From assembly GCA_017560125.1 (NCBI GenBank), contig JAFYOS010000008.1:1-64000 (forward strand): a stretch of DNA of 64,000 bases. Direction: 5' to 3'. A model generated the notes under the pieces. It was not told where the DNA came from, did not search any database, and was given only the letters and a program-made list of their open reading frames with translations. Positions 45,416 through 54,001 of this stretch are shown one piece after another. Positions within the stretch are counted from its first letter, which is position 1. Each line of letters opens with the position of its first letter. The position numbers were made by a program, and so were the translations under genes. The stretch comes from Bacteroidaceae bacterium. Lineage in GTDB: Bacteria > Bacteroidota > Bacteroidia > Bacteroidales > Bacteroidaceae.

Positions 45416-45447
45416 GCAAGGAGAGAGCCGCTTCGCCCACTCCTTGC
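45416..45447 (-). terminator. terminator of the polyamine/cyclophilin operon
   Basis: GCAAGGAG (45416-45423) pairs with CTCCTTGC (45440-45447), with further partial pairing inside. On the minus strand a T-rich tract follows. It lies downstream of the cyclophilin stop. Confidence 0.65.
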
Positions 45448-45473
45448 CATAGTCCTTGTTATAAGAGTATTTA

Positions 45474-46214
45474 CTATTCCAAGATTGTTACATTCATCAC
45501 AACATCGGTCTTGGGACGGTCGCCGGCTGCTGTTTCCACATTTTGGATTGCCTCGACTACATCCAAGCCCTCTTCAACCTCGCCAAATACGGTGTAAGCA
45601 CCATCGAGGAAGGGAGTACCACCCTGTGTGGTATAGACCTCCGCCTGCTCCTCTGTGAAAGTGGGAGCGCCAAGCTCTTTACTCTTCTCCATCGCCATCT
45701 TGGCCAATTTATCCTGCAGTTCCATCAGGGCATCGCGGTCGCGATTGCGACGAAGGTTCATAATCTCTTCGCGGCGCTCCATGACAAGCGCATTAAAGAT
45801 GCTCTGCTCCTGCTGCATCTTCATCTGGTGCTCCAACTGCTTGAGCTCTGGTGCCTTATATACCTTTCCCCAAACAATATAGAATTGACTGCCACTACTC
45901 TCTTTCTTAGGGTTCACCTCGTCGCCAAGGCGTGCAGCGCTCAAAGCACCACGTTTGTGGAAAAGCGCAGGCTGTATCTCGGCGGGCACATCATAGCCGG
46001 GGCCACCGCTTCCTAAATTTTTACCTGCGGGAGCGCCTTTGCTCTCGGGGTCGCCACCCTGAATCATAAAATCCTTTATCACACGATGAAACAGAGTGCC
46101 GTTGAAGAAGTCTTCGGCGGCCAGTTTCAGGAAATTATCGCGGTGAAGAGGTGTCTCGTCGTAAAGGCGCACAGTGATGTCGCCCATTGTTGTTGAAATT
46201 TTTACTTTCGCCAT
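45474..46214 (-). CDS. cyclophilin-type peptidyl-prolyl isomerase
   Basis: The start is set at the ATG at 46214 (MAKVKIST); another lies 12 bp upstream. The 246-residue protein has the cyclophilin core 'LFHRVIKDFMIQGGDP' and 'GSQFYIVWG', and ends 'YTVFGEVEEGLDVV'. A charged helical insertion of about 80 residues (about 125-205, LEHQMKMQQEQ...) splits the core, as seen in other Bacteroidales cyclophilins. No signal peptide, so it is cytosolic. It follows potD by 30 bp and may be the last gene of the operon. Confidence 0.9.
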   Translation of the reverse strand: MAKVKISTTMGDITVRLYDETPLHRDNFLKLAAEDFFNGTLFHRVIKDFMIQGGDPESKGAPAGKNLGSGGPGYDVPAEIQPALFHKRGALSAARLGDEVNPKKESSGSQFYIVWGKVYKAPELKQLEHQMKMQQEQSIFNALVMERREEIMNLRRNRDRDALMELQDKLAKMAMEKSKELGAPTFTEEQAEVYTTQGGTPFLDGAYTVFGEVEEGLDVVEAIQNVETAAGDRPKTDVVMNVTILE

Positions 46215-46244
46215 AATATTTATCAATAATGTTTTTGGAGGCTG

Positions 46245-47558
46245 CTACCATCTGCGACGACGCTGACGACGTTTCTTCATCTTACGCATAACACCTACGA
46301 CCAGCAGAACGCCAACGGCTGCAAAAATAACCACAACCATCCAGTTGTTGAGATTATCGCCCTTAACCCTTGACCACATGGCCAGCATCGCCTCGGTGCG
46401 CGGGCCGCTGTCGTGCATCATACCGCAGCGCTCAATTACTTCGCGGTCGGGATACATCACGTTATTTATCACCACGCTGTCGGCATCCTTGCCAAAGAAG
46501 TATGTCAGGTCGGAAGGCTCGGTGAAGCCGGCCTCTGTAGCCGACTCGGACATATAGGTCATGACATCCTCGGTGCCGATAACGCTCACATAGCCTATCT
46601 CGTCCATGTTGCGAATAGCATTCTCGGGCATGCACATGAAATTGATGAAGTACGACGCGGCCTTGATGTTCTTGGCATACTTGGGAATAACCCAACCGTC
46701 GAACCACATGATACTACCCTCCTTGGGCACCGCATAGTCGAGCTTCACATTAACAGCCTCGGCCTCCTCTATGGCCCAAGCAGCATCGCCACTCCACGAC
46801 AGGTTCAGCCATGCTTTCTCCTTGGTCATAATCTCCTTGCCGAAATCGGCCTCCCAGCCGGCCACAAAGGGTTTAGCCTTCTTAAGAAGAGCCTCTACAA
46901 TGGCGATAGACTCGTCCGAAGCATCGTGCATAAGCTCGTCAATAGTAACCTCGCCCTTGGCTATACGCTCCTGGTTGGCAAAAATAAGCAGCGGGCTATA
47001 TACATCGCGGAAAGCATCTTTGATGAGCAGTTTCTGGTCAAATTTCTTGTTCCACAGCGAGTTCCATGTGTCAGCCTCTTCGCGAGTGACATACTTGGTA
47101 TTGTAGAGGAAACCTGTAGTACCCCACATGTAGCCCACCGCGTAGTCGTTGGCATTCTTGCCACCGCCGTCGATCTTGTCGAAGACATCGACGATAAAGG
47201 GCGAAACATTGTTCAGGTAGTTGGGAGTATCACCAAAGTCCCTGTTGATGGGCAACAGCAGGTCGTTCTTGAGCATACGCTCAATGATGTACTCCGAGGG
47301 GCACACCACATCAAAGTCCTCCTTGCCGCGCTCAATCTTGGCAAGCATAATCTCGTTGATATCAAAGAGCTGATACACAACCTCCACCTCCTCGCCAGTC
47401 TGCTCGTGGTACCACTCTTCGAACTCCGAGAGCAGTGACTCGTCAATATAGTCGGCCCAATTATATACTTTGAGTATCGATTTGCGGGCATCGTCACGCG
47501 AACAGCCTGTGCAGAGCACGGCCACCACCGAAAAGAGTATATATAACAGTCGTTTCAT
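46245..47558 (-). CDS. potD: spermidine/putrescine ABC transporter substrate-binding protein PotD, doubly anchored
   Basis: The 437-residue protein has a lipoprotein signal peptide (MKRLLYILFSVVAVLCTGC; lipid Cys19), then the PotD fold ('VYNWADYIDESLLSEFEEW', 'DVVCPSEYIIERM'). The tail is unusual: a transmembrane segment (about 405-424) followed by a very basic end (KMKKRRQRRRRW). E. coli PotD is a soluble periplasmic protein of about 350 residues. This one would be tethered at both ends to the inner membrane. It is the fourth gene of the pot set. Confidence 0.92.
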   Translation of the reverse strand: MKRLLYILFSVVAVLCTGCSRDDARKSILKVYNWADYIDESLLSEFEEWYHEQTGEEVEVVYQLFDINEIMLAKIERGKEDFDVVCPSEYIIERMLKNDLLLPINRDFGDTPNYLNNVSPFIVDVFDKIDGGGKNANDYAVGYMWGTTGFLYNTKYVTREEADTWNSLWNKKFDQKLLIKDAFRDVYSPLLIFANQERIAKGEVTIDELMHDASDESIAIVEALLKKAKPFVAGWEADFGKEIMTKEKAWLNLSWSGDAAWAIEEAEAVNVKLDYAVPKEGSIMWFDGWVIPKYAKNIKAASYFINFMCMPENAIRNMDEIGYVSVIGTEDVMTYMSESATEAGFTEPSDLTYFFGKDADSVVINNVMYPDREVIERCGMMHDSGPRTEAMLAMWSRVKGDNLNNWMVVVIFAAVGVLLVVGVMRKMKKRRQRRRRW

Positions 47559-47563
47559 TATGC

Positions 47564-48355
47564 TTATTTCTTATTATTAGCGCGTTGTGAGCGCACGTTG
47601 ATTACAATCAGCAGCACCAGCACCGCAACGAAAATAATCGTCGATAGCGGGCGCAGCTCGGGGGTAAGACCACCCTTGCGGGCATCGGCATAGATGAATG
47701 TAGAGAGTGTTTCGAGGCCCTCTGTACCGATGGTGAAGATGGTCACAGCAAAATCGTCAATCGAAAGCGTGAAGGCAAGGATAAATCCACTGATCATACC
47801 CGGCTTAATCTCGGGGATGATAACCTTGCGCAGTGCCTGCGAGGGTGTAGCACCAAGGTCCAATGCCGCCTCGTAGATATTGGGGTTCATCTGTTGCAAT
47901 CGGGGCAAGACACACAGCACGACATAGGGCGTGCAGAATGTGATATGCGCCAAGATGACGGTAGCGTAACCCTGTGTGATGCCAAGGCTCACAAACAACA
48001 GGAACAATGATATACCCGTGATGATATCGGGATTAAGCATCGGGATATTGTTCAATGTGTTTATTGCCACTCTTTTTGGGCCACGCAGATTGTGTATTCC
48101 AATGGCAGCAATACTGCCCAGCATAGTAGATGCCGCTGCCGCCACAAGAGCAATGATGAGCGTATTTTCAATGGCACTCAGCAACGAGTGATGCGCTCCG
48201 CCCGAGAACAGAGAGGTATATAGCTTCGTCGAGAAGCCTGTCCAGTTGCCAAGCACCTTTGCCTCGGTAAAAGAGAATACGGCAATAATGAGAATAGGTG
48301 CATAGAGCATTGCCAAAAGAAACCACAAATAGGCTTGAGCAAAAAATCTTTTCAT
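47564..48355 (-). CDS. potC: spermidine/putrescine ABC transporter permease PotC
   Basis: The 263-residue inner-membrane protein has six predicted helices and the binding-protein-dependent permease EAA loop ('EAALDLGATPSQALRKVIIP'). It overlaps the potB stop by 1 bp (TGATG), giving translational coupling. With PotB it forms the channel. Confidence 0.92.
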   Translation of the reverse strand: MKRFFAQAYLWFLLAMLYAPILIIAVFSFTEAKVLGNWTGFSTKLYTSLFSGGAHHSLLSAIENTLIIALVAAAASTMLGSIAAIGIHNLRGPKRVAINTLNNIPMLNPDIITGISLFLLFVSLGITQGYATVILAHITFCTPYVVLCVLPRLQQMNPNIYEAALDLGATPSQALRKVIIPEIKPGMISGFILAFTLSIDDFAVTIFTIGTEGLETLSTFIYADARKGGLTPELRPLSTIIFVAVLVLLIVINVRSQRANNKK

Positions 48356-49149
48356 CAGATGATTCCTCCCTCGTTTGAAGCAGTCTCCTCGTCTTCGCTA
48401 AACAGGTTGGTGGCAAAAATAATCACCAACATAATGAGCGACAAGGCAGCGCCATAGTTCCACATTCCGTTATTGATATTTTCCTGAATGGTTGTACCAA
48501 ACAGCTTTATATTGTTCATTGTCAGCAGCTCAGCAATGGCAAATGTAGAGATTGTGGGCATAAAGACCATCATCACTCCACTTATCACACCCGGCATAGA
48601 CAACGGCACAATCACCTTCTTGAACACAGTGACAGGGTTGGCACCCAAATCCTGTGCGGCCTCGATATAGCTATGATCCATCTTCTGCATAACATTGTAG
48701 ATGGGATATATCATAAAGGGCAGGAAGTTATATACCATACCAAATATCAAGGCACCCTCGCCCAGTGGCAGACGCAAGAAATCGAAGAGCGCCACGGTAG
48801 CCAGCGTACGCACCAGGATGTTTATCCACATGGGCAGGATAAAGAGCACTACCATCACCTTGGAGCGGCACAGCTCCGAATTGCTCAGTATGTAGGCTGC
48901 GGGGTATCCCAGCAGAATGCAGAGCACCGTAGTTACAATAGCCACGCCTATCGAATAGACAAAGGTATTGGCCGCCTCGGGGCTTGAAATAAATTTGCCA
49001 AAATTCGAAAGTGTGAAGTTACCGTCGGCATCCTGAAATGCATACAGGAAAATGAGCGCCAGCGGCACCACCACAAAGATTATTAAAAATATCAAGTAAG
49101 GAAGGCTCCAGTTACTTCTCTTCATAAAAAACCTAAACAACCACTTCAT
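48355..49149 (-). CDS. potB: spermidine/putrescine ABC transporter permease PotB
   Basis: The 264-residue permease has six helices and an EAA loop ('EAAQDLGANPVTVFKKVIVP'). It lies between potA (21-bp gap) and potC. Confidence 0.92.
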   Translation of the reverse strand: MKWLFRFFMKRSNWSLPYLIFLIIFVVVPLALIFLYAFQDADGNFTLSNFGKFISSPEAANTFVYSIGVAIVTTVLCILLGYPAAYILSNSELCRSKVMVVLFILPMWINILVRTLATVALFDFLRLPLGEGALIFGMVYNFLPFMIYPIYNVMQKMDHSYIEAAQDLGANPVTVFKKVIVPLSMPGVISGVMMVFMPTISTFAIAELLTMNNIKLFGTTIQENINNGMWNYGAALSLIMLVIIFATNLFSEDEETASNEGGII

Positions 49150-49170
49150 ATCACGCTGTCGATTAAGTTG

Positions 49171-50553
49171 TTACACAAGCTTTATTCGCATATCGTCGGG
49201 CTGTATCTTCACACCGACGATATCTCTGTCGTCCCACACATCGTGGGTATCCACATAGATATTGTCGCCACCCTCAGTGCGCACCGTCAGGTGGTAGTGG
49301 TCGCCCTTGTAAAGGATGAAGCGCACATCACCAACCAACATGCCATCCTCCTTGTTGTCCATCAGCTCAATCTTATCGAAATCGACCTCGACCTCGATTT
49401 TCTCGCCACCCACTACATTGGGCTGCTCGTTGCACACAAGCTGTGTACCGAGAATATTTATATGTGTAGCGTCGGCCATGGTGCCCTCGAAGGTGTTTGT
49501 AGTACGCTCCTTCTGCATTACGTGGATATCCGAAGGCTTAACGATGAGGCTCACCTCCTGTCCCACTTCAAAGGCGTTATAGTCCTGAATCATAATCTCA
49601 TATCCATCGGGAGTGAGCACCGTCATCTCGTAGTGAACGCCCTTGAATATGCACGACTGCACAACGCCCTCGAACATACCCGAACCGCTCTTGGCCATGA
49701 TATATACATCCTCGGGGCGAATAACCACATCCACTGCGGCATTCTCGCCAAAGCCACCATCGACACAATCGAAATCGCGGTTCATAAAATGCACCAGGCG
49801 GTCGCGAACCATAACACCGTTCAGAATGTTGCTCTCGCCGATAAAGTCCGCTACAAATGAGTTCGCGGGCTCGTTGTAGATGTCGGTAGGTGTACCAATC
49901 TGCTGAACACGGCCCTCGCTCATGACAACGATGGTGTCGCTGAGCGTGAGCGCCTCCTCCTGGTCGTGTGTGACATATACAAAAGTGATACCCAGCGTCT
50001 TGTGCATATCTTTGAGCTCCATCTGCATATCCTTGCGCATCTTCAGGTCGAGCGCAGCCAACGGCTCGTCAAGCAGCAACACCTGCGGGCGATTGATGAT
50101 AGCGCGTGCAATAGCCACACGCTGCTGCTGTCCTCCCGAAAGCGAGTTCACATCGCGCCACTCGTAGTCGGTCATACCAACCATCTTCAATGCCTTCCTT
50201 ACACGCGCCTCAATCTCGTCCTCCTTCACCTTTTTCAGCTTCAGACCGAAGGCGATATTATCGTAAACATTAAGGTGCGGAAAGAGCGCATATCGCTGAA
50301 AGACGGTATTCACAGGGCGCTCGTGGGGCGGAACCTTAGTGATATCCTCGCCCGCAATCTTTATCTCGCCCTCGTCGGCCACGCCAAATCCGGCCAACAG
50401 ACGCAACAATGTAGTCTTACCACAACCCGAAGGACCGAGAATGGTTACGAACTCGCCCTTCTTCACAAACAAACTAACATCATCCAAAACCTGTTTTTCG
50501 CCAAAACTTTTTGAAATATGACTTAACTCGATGATGAAATTTGAATCTTTCAT
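49171..50553 (-). CDS. potA: spermidine/putrescine ABC transporter ATPase PotA
   Basis: The 460-residue ATPase has Walker [12 protein letters not shown] near residue 39, signature LSGGQQQR near 139, Walker B '[12 protein letters not shown]' near 158 and switch His in 'THDQEEAL'. A TOBE-type C-terminal region follows (about 260-460), longer than in E. coli PotA (378 residues). It powers polyamine import through PotB/PotC. Confidence 0.93.
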   Translation of the reverse strand: MKDSNFIIELSHISKSFGEKQVLDDVSLFVKKGEFVTILGPSGCGKTTLLRLLAGFGVADEGEIKIAGEDITKVPPHERPVNTVFQRYALFPHLNVYDNIAFGLKLKKVKEDEIEARVRKALKMVGMTDYEWRDVNSLSGGQQQRVAIARAIINRPQVLLLDEPLAALDLKMRKDMQMELKDMHKTLGITFVYVTHDQEEALTLSDTIVVMSEGRVQQIGTPTDIYNEPANSFVADFIGESNILNGVMVRDRLVHFMNRDFDCVDGGFGENAAVDVVIRPEDVYIMAKSGSGMFEGVVQSCIFKGVHYEMTVLTPDGYEIMIQDYNAFEVGQEVSLIVKPSDIHVMQKERTTNTFEGTMADATHINILGTQLVCNEQPNVVGGEKIEVEVDFDKIELMDNKEDGMLVGDVRFILYKGDHYHLTVRTEGGDNIYVDTHDVWDDRDIVGVKIQPDDMRIKLV

Positions 50554-50592
50554 TTCTTAATCAAATAATTCAGGATTAAATAAATCTGTTTA

Positions 50593-51738
50593 CTATTTTG
50601 CCTCACCGGCCAAATATTTCATAGCGCCCAGTACATCGAACTTCCAGGTAAGTCCCACATTTATCATATGGCGTTTTGTATAGTTGTTCGATGCCCACAC
50701 AGCGTGAAGGCGTACACTTTTATCCTCTTTCAATGGGAAATACTCCAAGCCTGCACCGTAGTAGATGTACTCCTTGTTGTTTGCAAGGTATGCAGGTATC
50801 ACACACGCGTTCTCGTCATTAGCAAGCATTTTGTCCTCTACGGGCAGGTACTCGCCAAGAAAATCGTACGAAACATCGTCCGCTGTTTTCTCCACGCCGA
50901 AGCGGCCGAACAGGCGCAACGACTCACCAAAATTATATGCAGGCTGCACGGTGATGGTGTAGTCCTTGCCCAATCCTTTGCTGAAATCTGTAGAACGGGT
51001 GATATAATCGAACATTAGCTCGAAATTGCCCAAATAGAACATGTTGCCCAATGCCAGCATCTTAACGAACTTGCCCGGCTCATACTCCATCATATTCACC
51101 GACCAGATAGACTCGTATTGCTCCCACGAGCCGTACCAACCCAAGCTGTATGCGAACAGATTATCCTCCTTGGGTGCAAAGGCAAAGGGTGAATTTGCTA
51201 TCTGAAAAGCAAATGATGTTGTTTCGGCGTTGTTGGTCCACATAGCCGACGCGCCCCACAGCCAGCAATTTATATTGTAATTGAACATGGAGCCCATTTC
51301 GTAGTAGCAATCGAGCTCATAGGCATCATACTCGAAACTACCTACCATCAGCGCATCCTTACCCGCAGTGAAGGTAAAGTTACCCAGATCGTAGCTCAGC
51401 GTGAGCCATCTTGTAGCATCGAAAATATTGGTATCATCACCGGCAGGCGACACAAGAGAATGGCTAAGGCTATACGATAAAGACTTGCCTATTTTACCAT
51501 CGACATTTAATAGAAAACCATCACCGCCGAAACCTCCCCTCCTGTTGGAGGATTGATGTTCATAACCAAAGCGCGTATCAAGAGAAATCTTGGGCTCGCC
51601 ATCAACTACATTTTTCATAGTAACATCCTCCACGGATGAAGCTCCCGGCTGCGTCGCACTACTATTCACTTCCTGCGCCCTAACAGTGGAGCCAGCCACA
51701 ACAAACATGGCCACCAAAAAGGTTAAGAGTTTCTTCAT
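50593..51738 (-). CDS. outer-membrane porin-like beta-barrel protein heading the pot operon
   Basis: The 381-residue protein has a signal peptide (about 1-21, ending VRA) and a beta-rich body with alternating strands and many aromatic residues, ending in strands such as 'HMINVGLTWKFDV'. This resembles a 12- to 16-stranded porin (OprO/P-like group). It lies 39 bp upstream of potA on the same strand, which suggests a dedicated outer-membrane entry path for polyamines; that role is inferred from position only. Confidence 0.72.
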   Translation of the reverse strand: MKKLLTFLVAMFVVAGSTVRAQEVNSSATQPGASSVEDVTMKNVVDGEPKISLDTRFGYEHQSSNRRGGFGGDGFLLNVDGKIGKSLSYSLSHSLVSPAGDDTNIFDATRWLTLSYDLGNFTFTAGKDALMVGSFEYDAYELDCYYEMGSMFNYNINCWLWGASAMWTNNAETTSFAFQIANSPFAFAPKEDNLFAYSLGWYGSWEQYESIWSVNMMEYEPGKFVKMLALGNMFYLGNFELMFDYITRSTDFSKGLGKDYTITVQPAYNFGESLRLFGRFGVEKTADDVSYDFLGEYLPVEDKMLANDENACVIPAYLANNKEYIYYGAGLEYFPLKEDKSVRLHAVWASNNYTKRHMINVGLTWKFDVLGAMKYLAGEAK

Positions 51739-52216
51739 TAAGCAGTAATAGTTTAATTACATAAGAGTATGTTTTAATATTTCACTTTAGCTTGCAATTC
51801 TTTGTAAAAAAATGCGGCTACAAGACTCGCTTGAAAACGAACTTACAACCACAAATTCGCGGACAAAAATAAAACAAAATATCGAATAAATACCCCCTTT
51901 GCGAAACTTTTTTTGCATTATTTGGTTAGCACCTCTCACAAGGCACAAATTTCCATTGCCAAGCAAAGGGTTTTTCGTCCTCTGCATCGTTGTTTCCGAT
52001 GGGTGGTTTTGCAGGGAACGAGAGGTTTTATCATCCTTAGTATAATATAAATTTCATAATATGCACACATCGCAAAAAACTGCACTCGTTGCAAAACATC
52101 AAAGCAAGCTTTATATTTTACCCGTTTATTGCTATATTTAAGATAAACCTTGAATATAGAATGTGGCTCGGAAAATAAATTCAAGAAAACTTGATTTCTT
52201 TTCGCTCGCCTTTCAC
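51739..52216. other. intergenic region between divergent operons, no gene seen
   Basis: About 480 bp of AT-rich sequence separates the porin gene (minus) and the radical SAM gene (plus). A TATTTTTG word on the minus strand at 51871-51864 could be the -7 box of the pot operon, but the -33 is missing. No small gene or RNA is evident. Confidence 0.4.
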
Positions 52217-52224
52217 TATATTTG
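52217..52224 (+). promoter_or_regulatory. -7 box TATATTTG of the radical SAM gene; decides its start
   Basis: A perfect TAnnTTTG overlaps the TTG at 52222 that would otherwise extend the reading frame. If it is the promoter, translation must begin downstream, at the ATG at 52282. Confidence 0.5.
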
Positions 52225-52281
52225 AAAGCGAAAATAAAACAGATTCTTTTTTCTAATAAAAAATATAGAAGCCTACCCCCA

Positions 52282-53121
52282 ATGATATCACGCTGCTACT
52301 TGGAAATAACAAATATATGTAACCTCAACTGCCTGTTCTGCCCAAAGACAGACAGGGAGAAGCGCCGACTGACGTTCGAGGAGTTCGACACCCTCACCGA
52401 CCGTCTGCGGGGCGAGGTGCAATTCCTCTATTTTCACCTGATGGGCGAGCCGCTGCTACACCCACTGCTGCCACGGTTCATCGAAACAGCGCGCGAGAAA
52501 GGCTTTGTGCCGGTGCTCACCACCAACGGCACACTGCTGTCGCAAGCCGAGGGCGTAATAGAAGCACGACCGCACAAAATACAAATATCGCTCCACTCGC
52601 ACGAAGGAAACAAGAAAGAGGACGCTGCCGGGTACATACATGGCGTGATGCAGTTTGCCACCAAGGCCGCCGCGAATGGCACAATTGTGGTGCTGCGTTT
52701 TTGGAATCAGGGTGGATATGAAAGCACGAACGAAGCACTCACAAGCCTCATAGCCAGCCACATCCCCACCCCCTGGAAAGAGCGATACGACGGATGGAAA
52801 CTGGCCGACAACATATACCTCGAGTACGACAAGATGTTCGAATGGCCCGACGCCGCACGCCCCGAATACGCCGAAGAGGAATCGTTCTGTTATGCGCTTA
52901 GAAATCAGATAGGTATTCTTGTCGATGGCACCGTCGTACCCTGCTGTCTCGACCATGCCGGCGAGATAAATCTGGGCAACCTGTTCCACACCCCGTTGCA
53001 AGAGATACTCTCGTCGCCACGTTCACAAGCCATCTACGAGGGATTCAGCCGCCACACAGCCGTGGAACCTCTCTGCCGCCGTTGCGGATATGCAGCCGTC
53101 ACCAAGCGCTTCAGGAAATAG
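52282..53121 (+). CDS. radical SAM/SPASM-domain protein of unknown substrate
   Basis: The start is set at ATG 52282 because an upstream TTG lies inside the promoter -7 box and because the motif 'YLEITNICNLNC' normally begins near the N-terminus. The 279-residue protein has the SAM-cluster triad Cys13-x3-Cys17-x2-Cys20. Its C-terminal SPASM-like part contains 'GTVVPCCLDHAGEINLGNL' and, near the end, 'PLCRRCGY'. SPASM enzymes often modify peptides or sugars. No precursor peptide gene is visible next to it. It precedes the capsule promoter by ~110 bp and is probably a separate unit. Confidence 0.85.
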   Translation: MISRCYLEITNICNLNCLFCPKTDREKRRLTFEEFDTLTDRLRGEVQFLYFHLMGEPLLHPLLPRFIETAREKGFVPVLTTNGTLLSQAEGVIEARPHKIQISLHSHEGNKKEDAAGYIHGVMQFATKAAANGTIVVLRFWNQGGYESTNEALTSLIASHIPTPWKERYDGWKLADNIYLEYDKMFEWPDAARPEYAEEESFCYALRNQIGILVDGTVVPCCLDHAGEINLGNLFHTPLQEILSSPRSQAIYEGFSRHTAVEPLCRRCGYAAVTKRFRK

Positions 53122-53230
53122 TCCCCACCTTCCCCACCCCTTGCACGGCATGGTGGCGAGCGATTATTTCCATCCGGGCGACGGCGAAATTGTCGGCAAA
53201 ATAAAACCTCGAAACAAACGCTTTAGGGTA

Positions 53231-53261
53231 TTTCATATATCACCATTTTTTTATACCTTTG
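53231..53261 (+). promoter_or_regulatory. promoter of the capsule operon
   Basis: TTTC (53231-53234), 19 bp, TACCTTTG (53254-53261). The leader to the upxY start at 53330 would be about 60 nt. I looked for flanking inverted repeats of an invertible promoter and saw none. Confidence 0.65.
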
Positions 53262-53329
53262 CACAGATTTATATTGACCAAAATGCTTCTATTTTAGTCC
53301 GTAAACGAACATGGATAGGGCATTTACCT

Positions 53330-53986
53330 ATGACAAACACACTATCGACACCGAAGCCCATTCAAGTAAAGAAAACAGGGGGGGGTACTTGCAACTGCTT
53401 GATTTGTAACGAAATACAAACAAACGCAGGACTAGAACTATTACCCCAATCGAACACTTCGCCCAAGCGCTGGTACATCATGCGCGACTTGAAACGTCAC
53501 AACGCGAAGCTCCCGGCCTACAAATTTTTAGAAGAACAAGGCGTCACCGTCTTCACCCCCATGCATTGGCGGTTAAGTACCCGCGGTGGAAAAAAAACCA
53601 CCAAATACGTACCCTTCATACAAGATTTGTTATTCGTTCACGAAAGCCGCGAAATACTCGACGCCATCGTGTCTAAAATCCCCACCCTGCAATATCGCTT
53701 TCAGAAAGGCAAGCCCTATGGCGAGCCCATGATGGTTTCCGACGCCGAGATGCACCGTTTCATCCACGCAGTGGGCAACGTCGGCAACCCGCAATACTAC
53801 CAGCCCTCGGAGCTTCGCCCCGACATGTGCAACCGAAGGGTACGCATCGTCGGCGGCCATTTGGATGGCTACGAAGGCAAGTTGCTCACCATACGCGGCT
53901 CGCGAGTGAAGCGCCTTCTCGTCGAGCTGCCCAACTGGTTGGTTGCCGCCGTAGAGGTAAACCCCGAATACATACAGCTGATATAG
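53330..53986 (+). CDS. upxY: UpxY-family (NusG/RfaH-like) transcription antiterminator with a G8 tract
   Basis: UpxY proteins bind RNA polymerase at the leader of their own capsule operon and prevent early termination. The 218-residue protein has a NusG N-terminal domain starting 'KRWYIMRDLKRHNAKL' (about residue 47) and a KOW-type C-terminal part ('VRIVGGHLDGYEGKLLTIRG'). About 46 residues precede the Trp-Tyr that is usually close to the N-terminus; this extension includes a Cys-rich patch (CNCLIC) and is encoded across eight consecutive G (53378-53385). ATG 53330 has an AGGG 9 nt upstream. Another ATG at 53311, in a different frame, also runs into the G tract. The true start could be later. 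First gene of the locus. Confidence 0.82.
   Translation: MTNTLSTPKPIQVKKTGGGTCNCLICNEIQTNAGLELLPQSNTSPKRWYIMRDLKRHNAKLPAYKFLEEQGVTVFTPMHWRLSTRGGKKTTKYVPFIQDLLFVHESREILDAIVSKIPTLQYRFQKGKPYGEPMMVSDAEMHRFIHAVGNVGNPQYYQPSELRPDMCNRRVRIVGGHLDGYEGKLLTIRGSRVKRLLVELPNWLVAAVEVNPEYIQLI
53378..53385 (+). repeat. homopolymeric G8 tract inside upxY
   Basis: Eight consecutive G lie in the N-terminal coding part of upxY. From ATG 53330, eight G keep the antiterminator in frame; seven or nine G lead to early stops (near 53400 and 53409). From ATG 53311 the reverse holds: eight G end at the stop 53407-53409 and seven G join the antiterminator frame. Confidence 0.6.
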
Positions 53987-54001
53987 CCCCGCAGCCGAGA
54001 T

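Noticed and set aside
45240..45452. 70-codon frame beginning with a signal-peptide-like sequence (MKLVSLFFTAGVSIA)
   Set aside because: It overlaps the terminator stem of the opposite operon, has no clear promoter, and the part after the leader looks like non-coding translation. A small secreted protein cannot be fully excluded.
52222..52281. Longer start (TTG at 52222) of the radical SAM gene
   Set aside because: The TTG is part of a perfect -7 promoter box and would leave no leader; ATG 52282 fits the family's N-terminus.
53140..53330. Invertible promoter upstream of upxY
   Set aside because: I compared the sequence on both sides of the promoter for inverted repeats like those used by Bacteroides invertases and found none convincing, and no recombinase gene is near.
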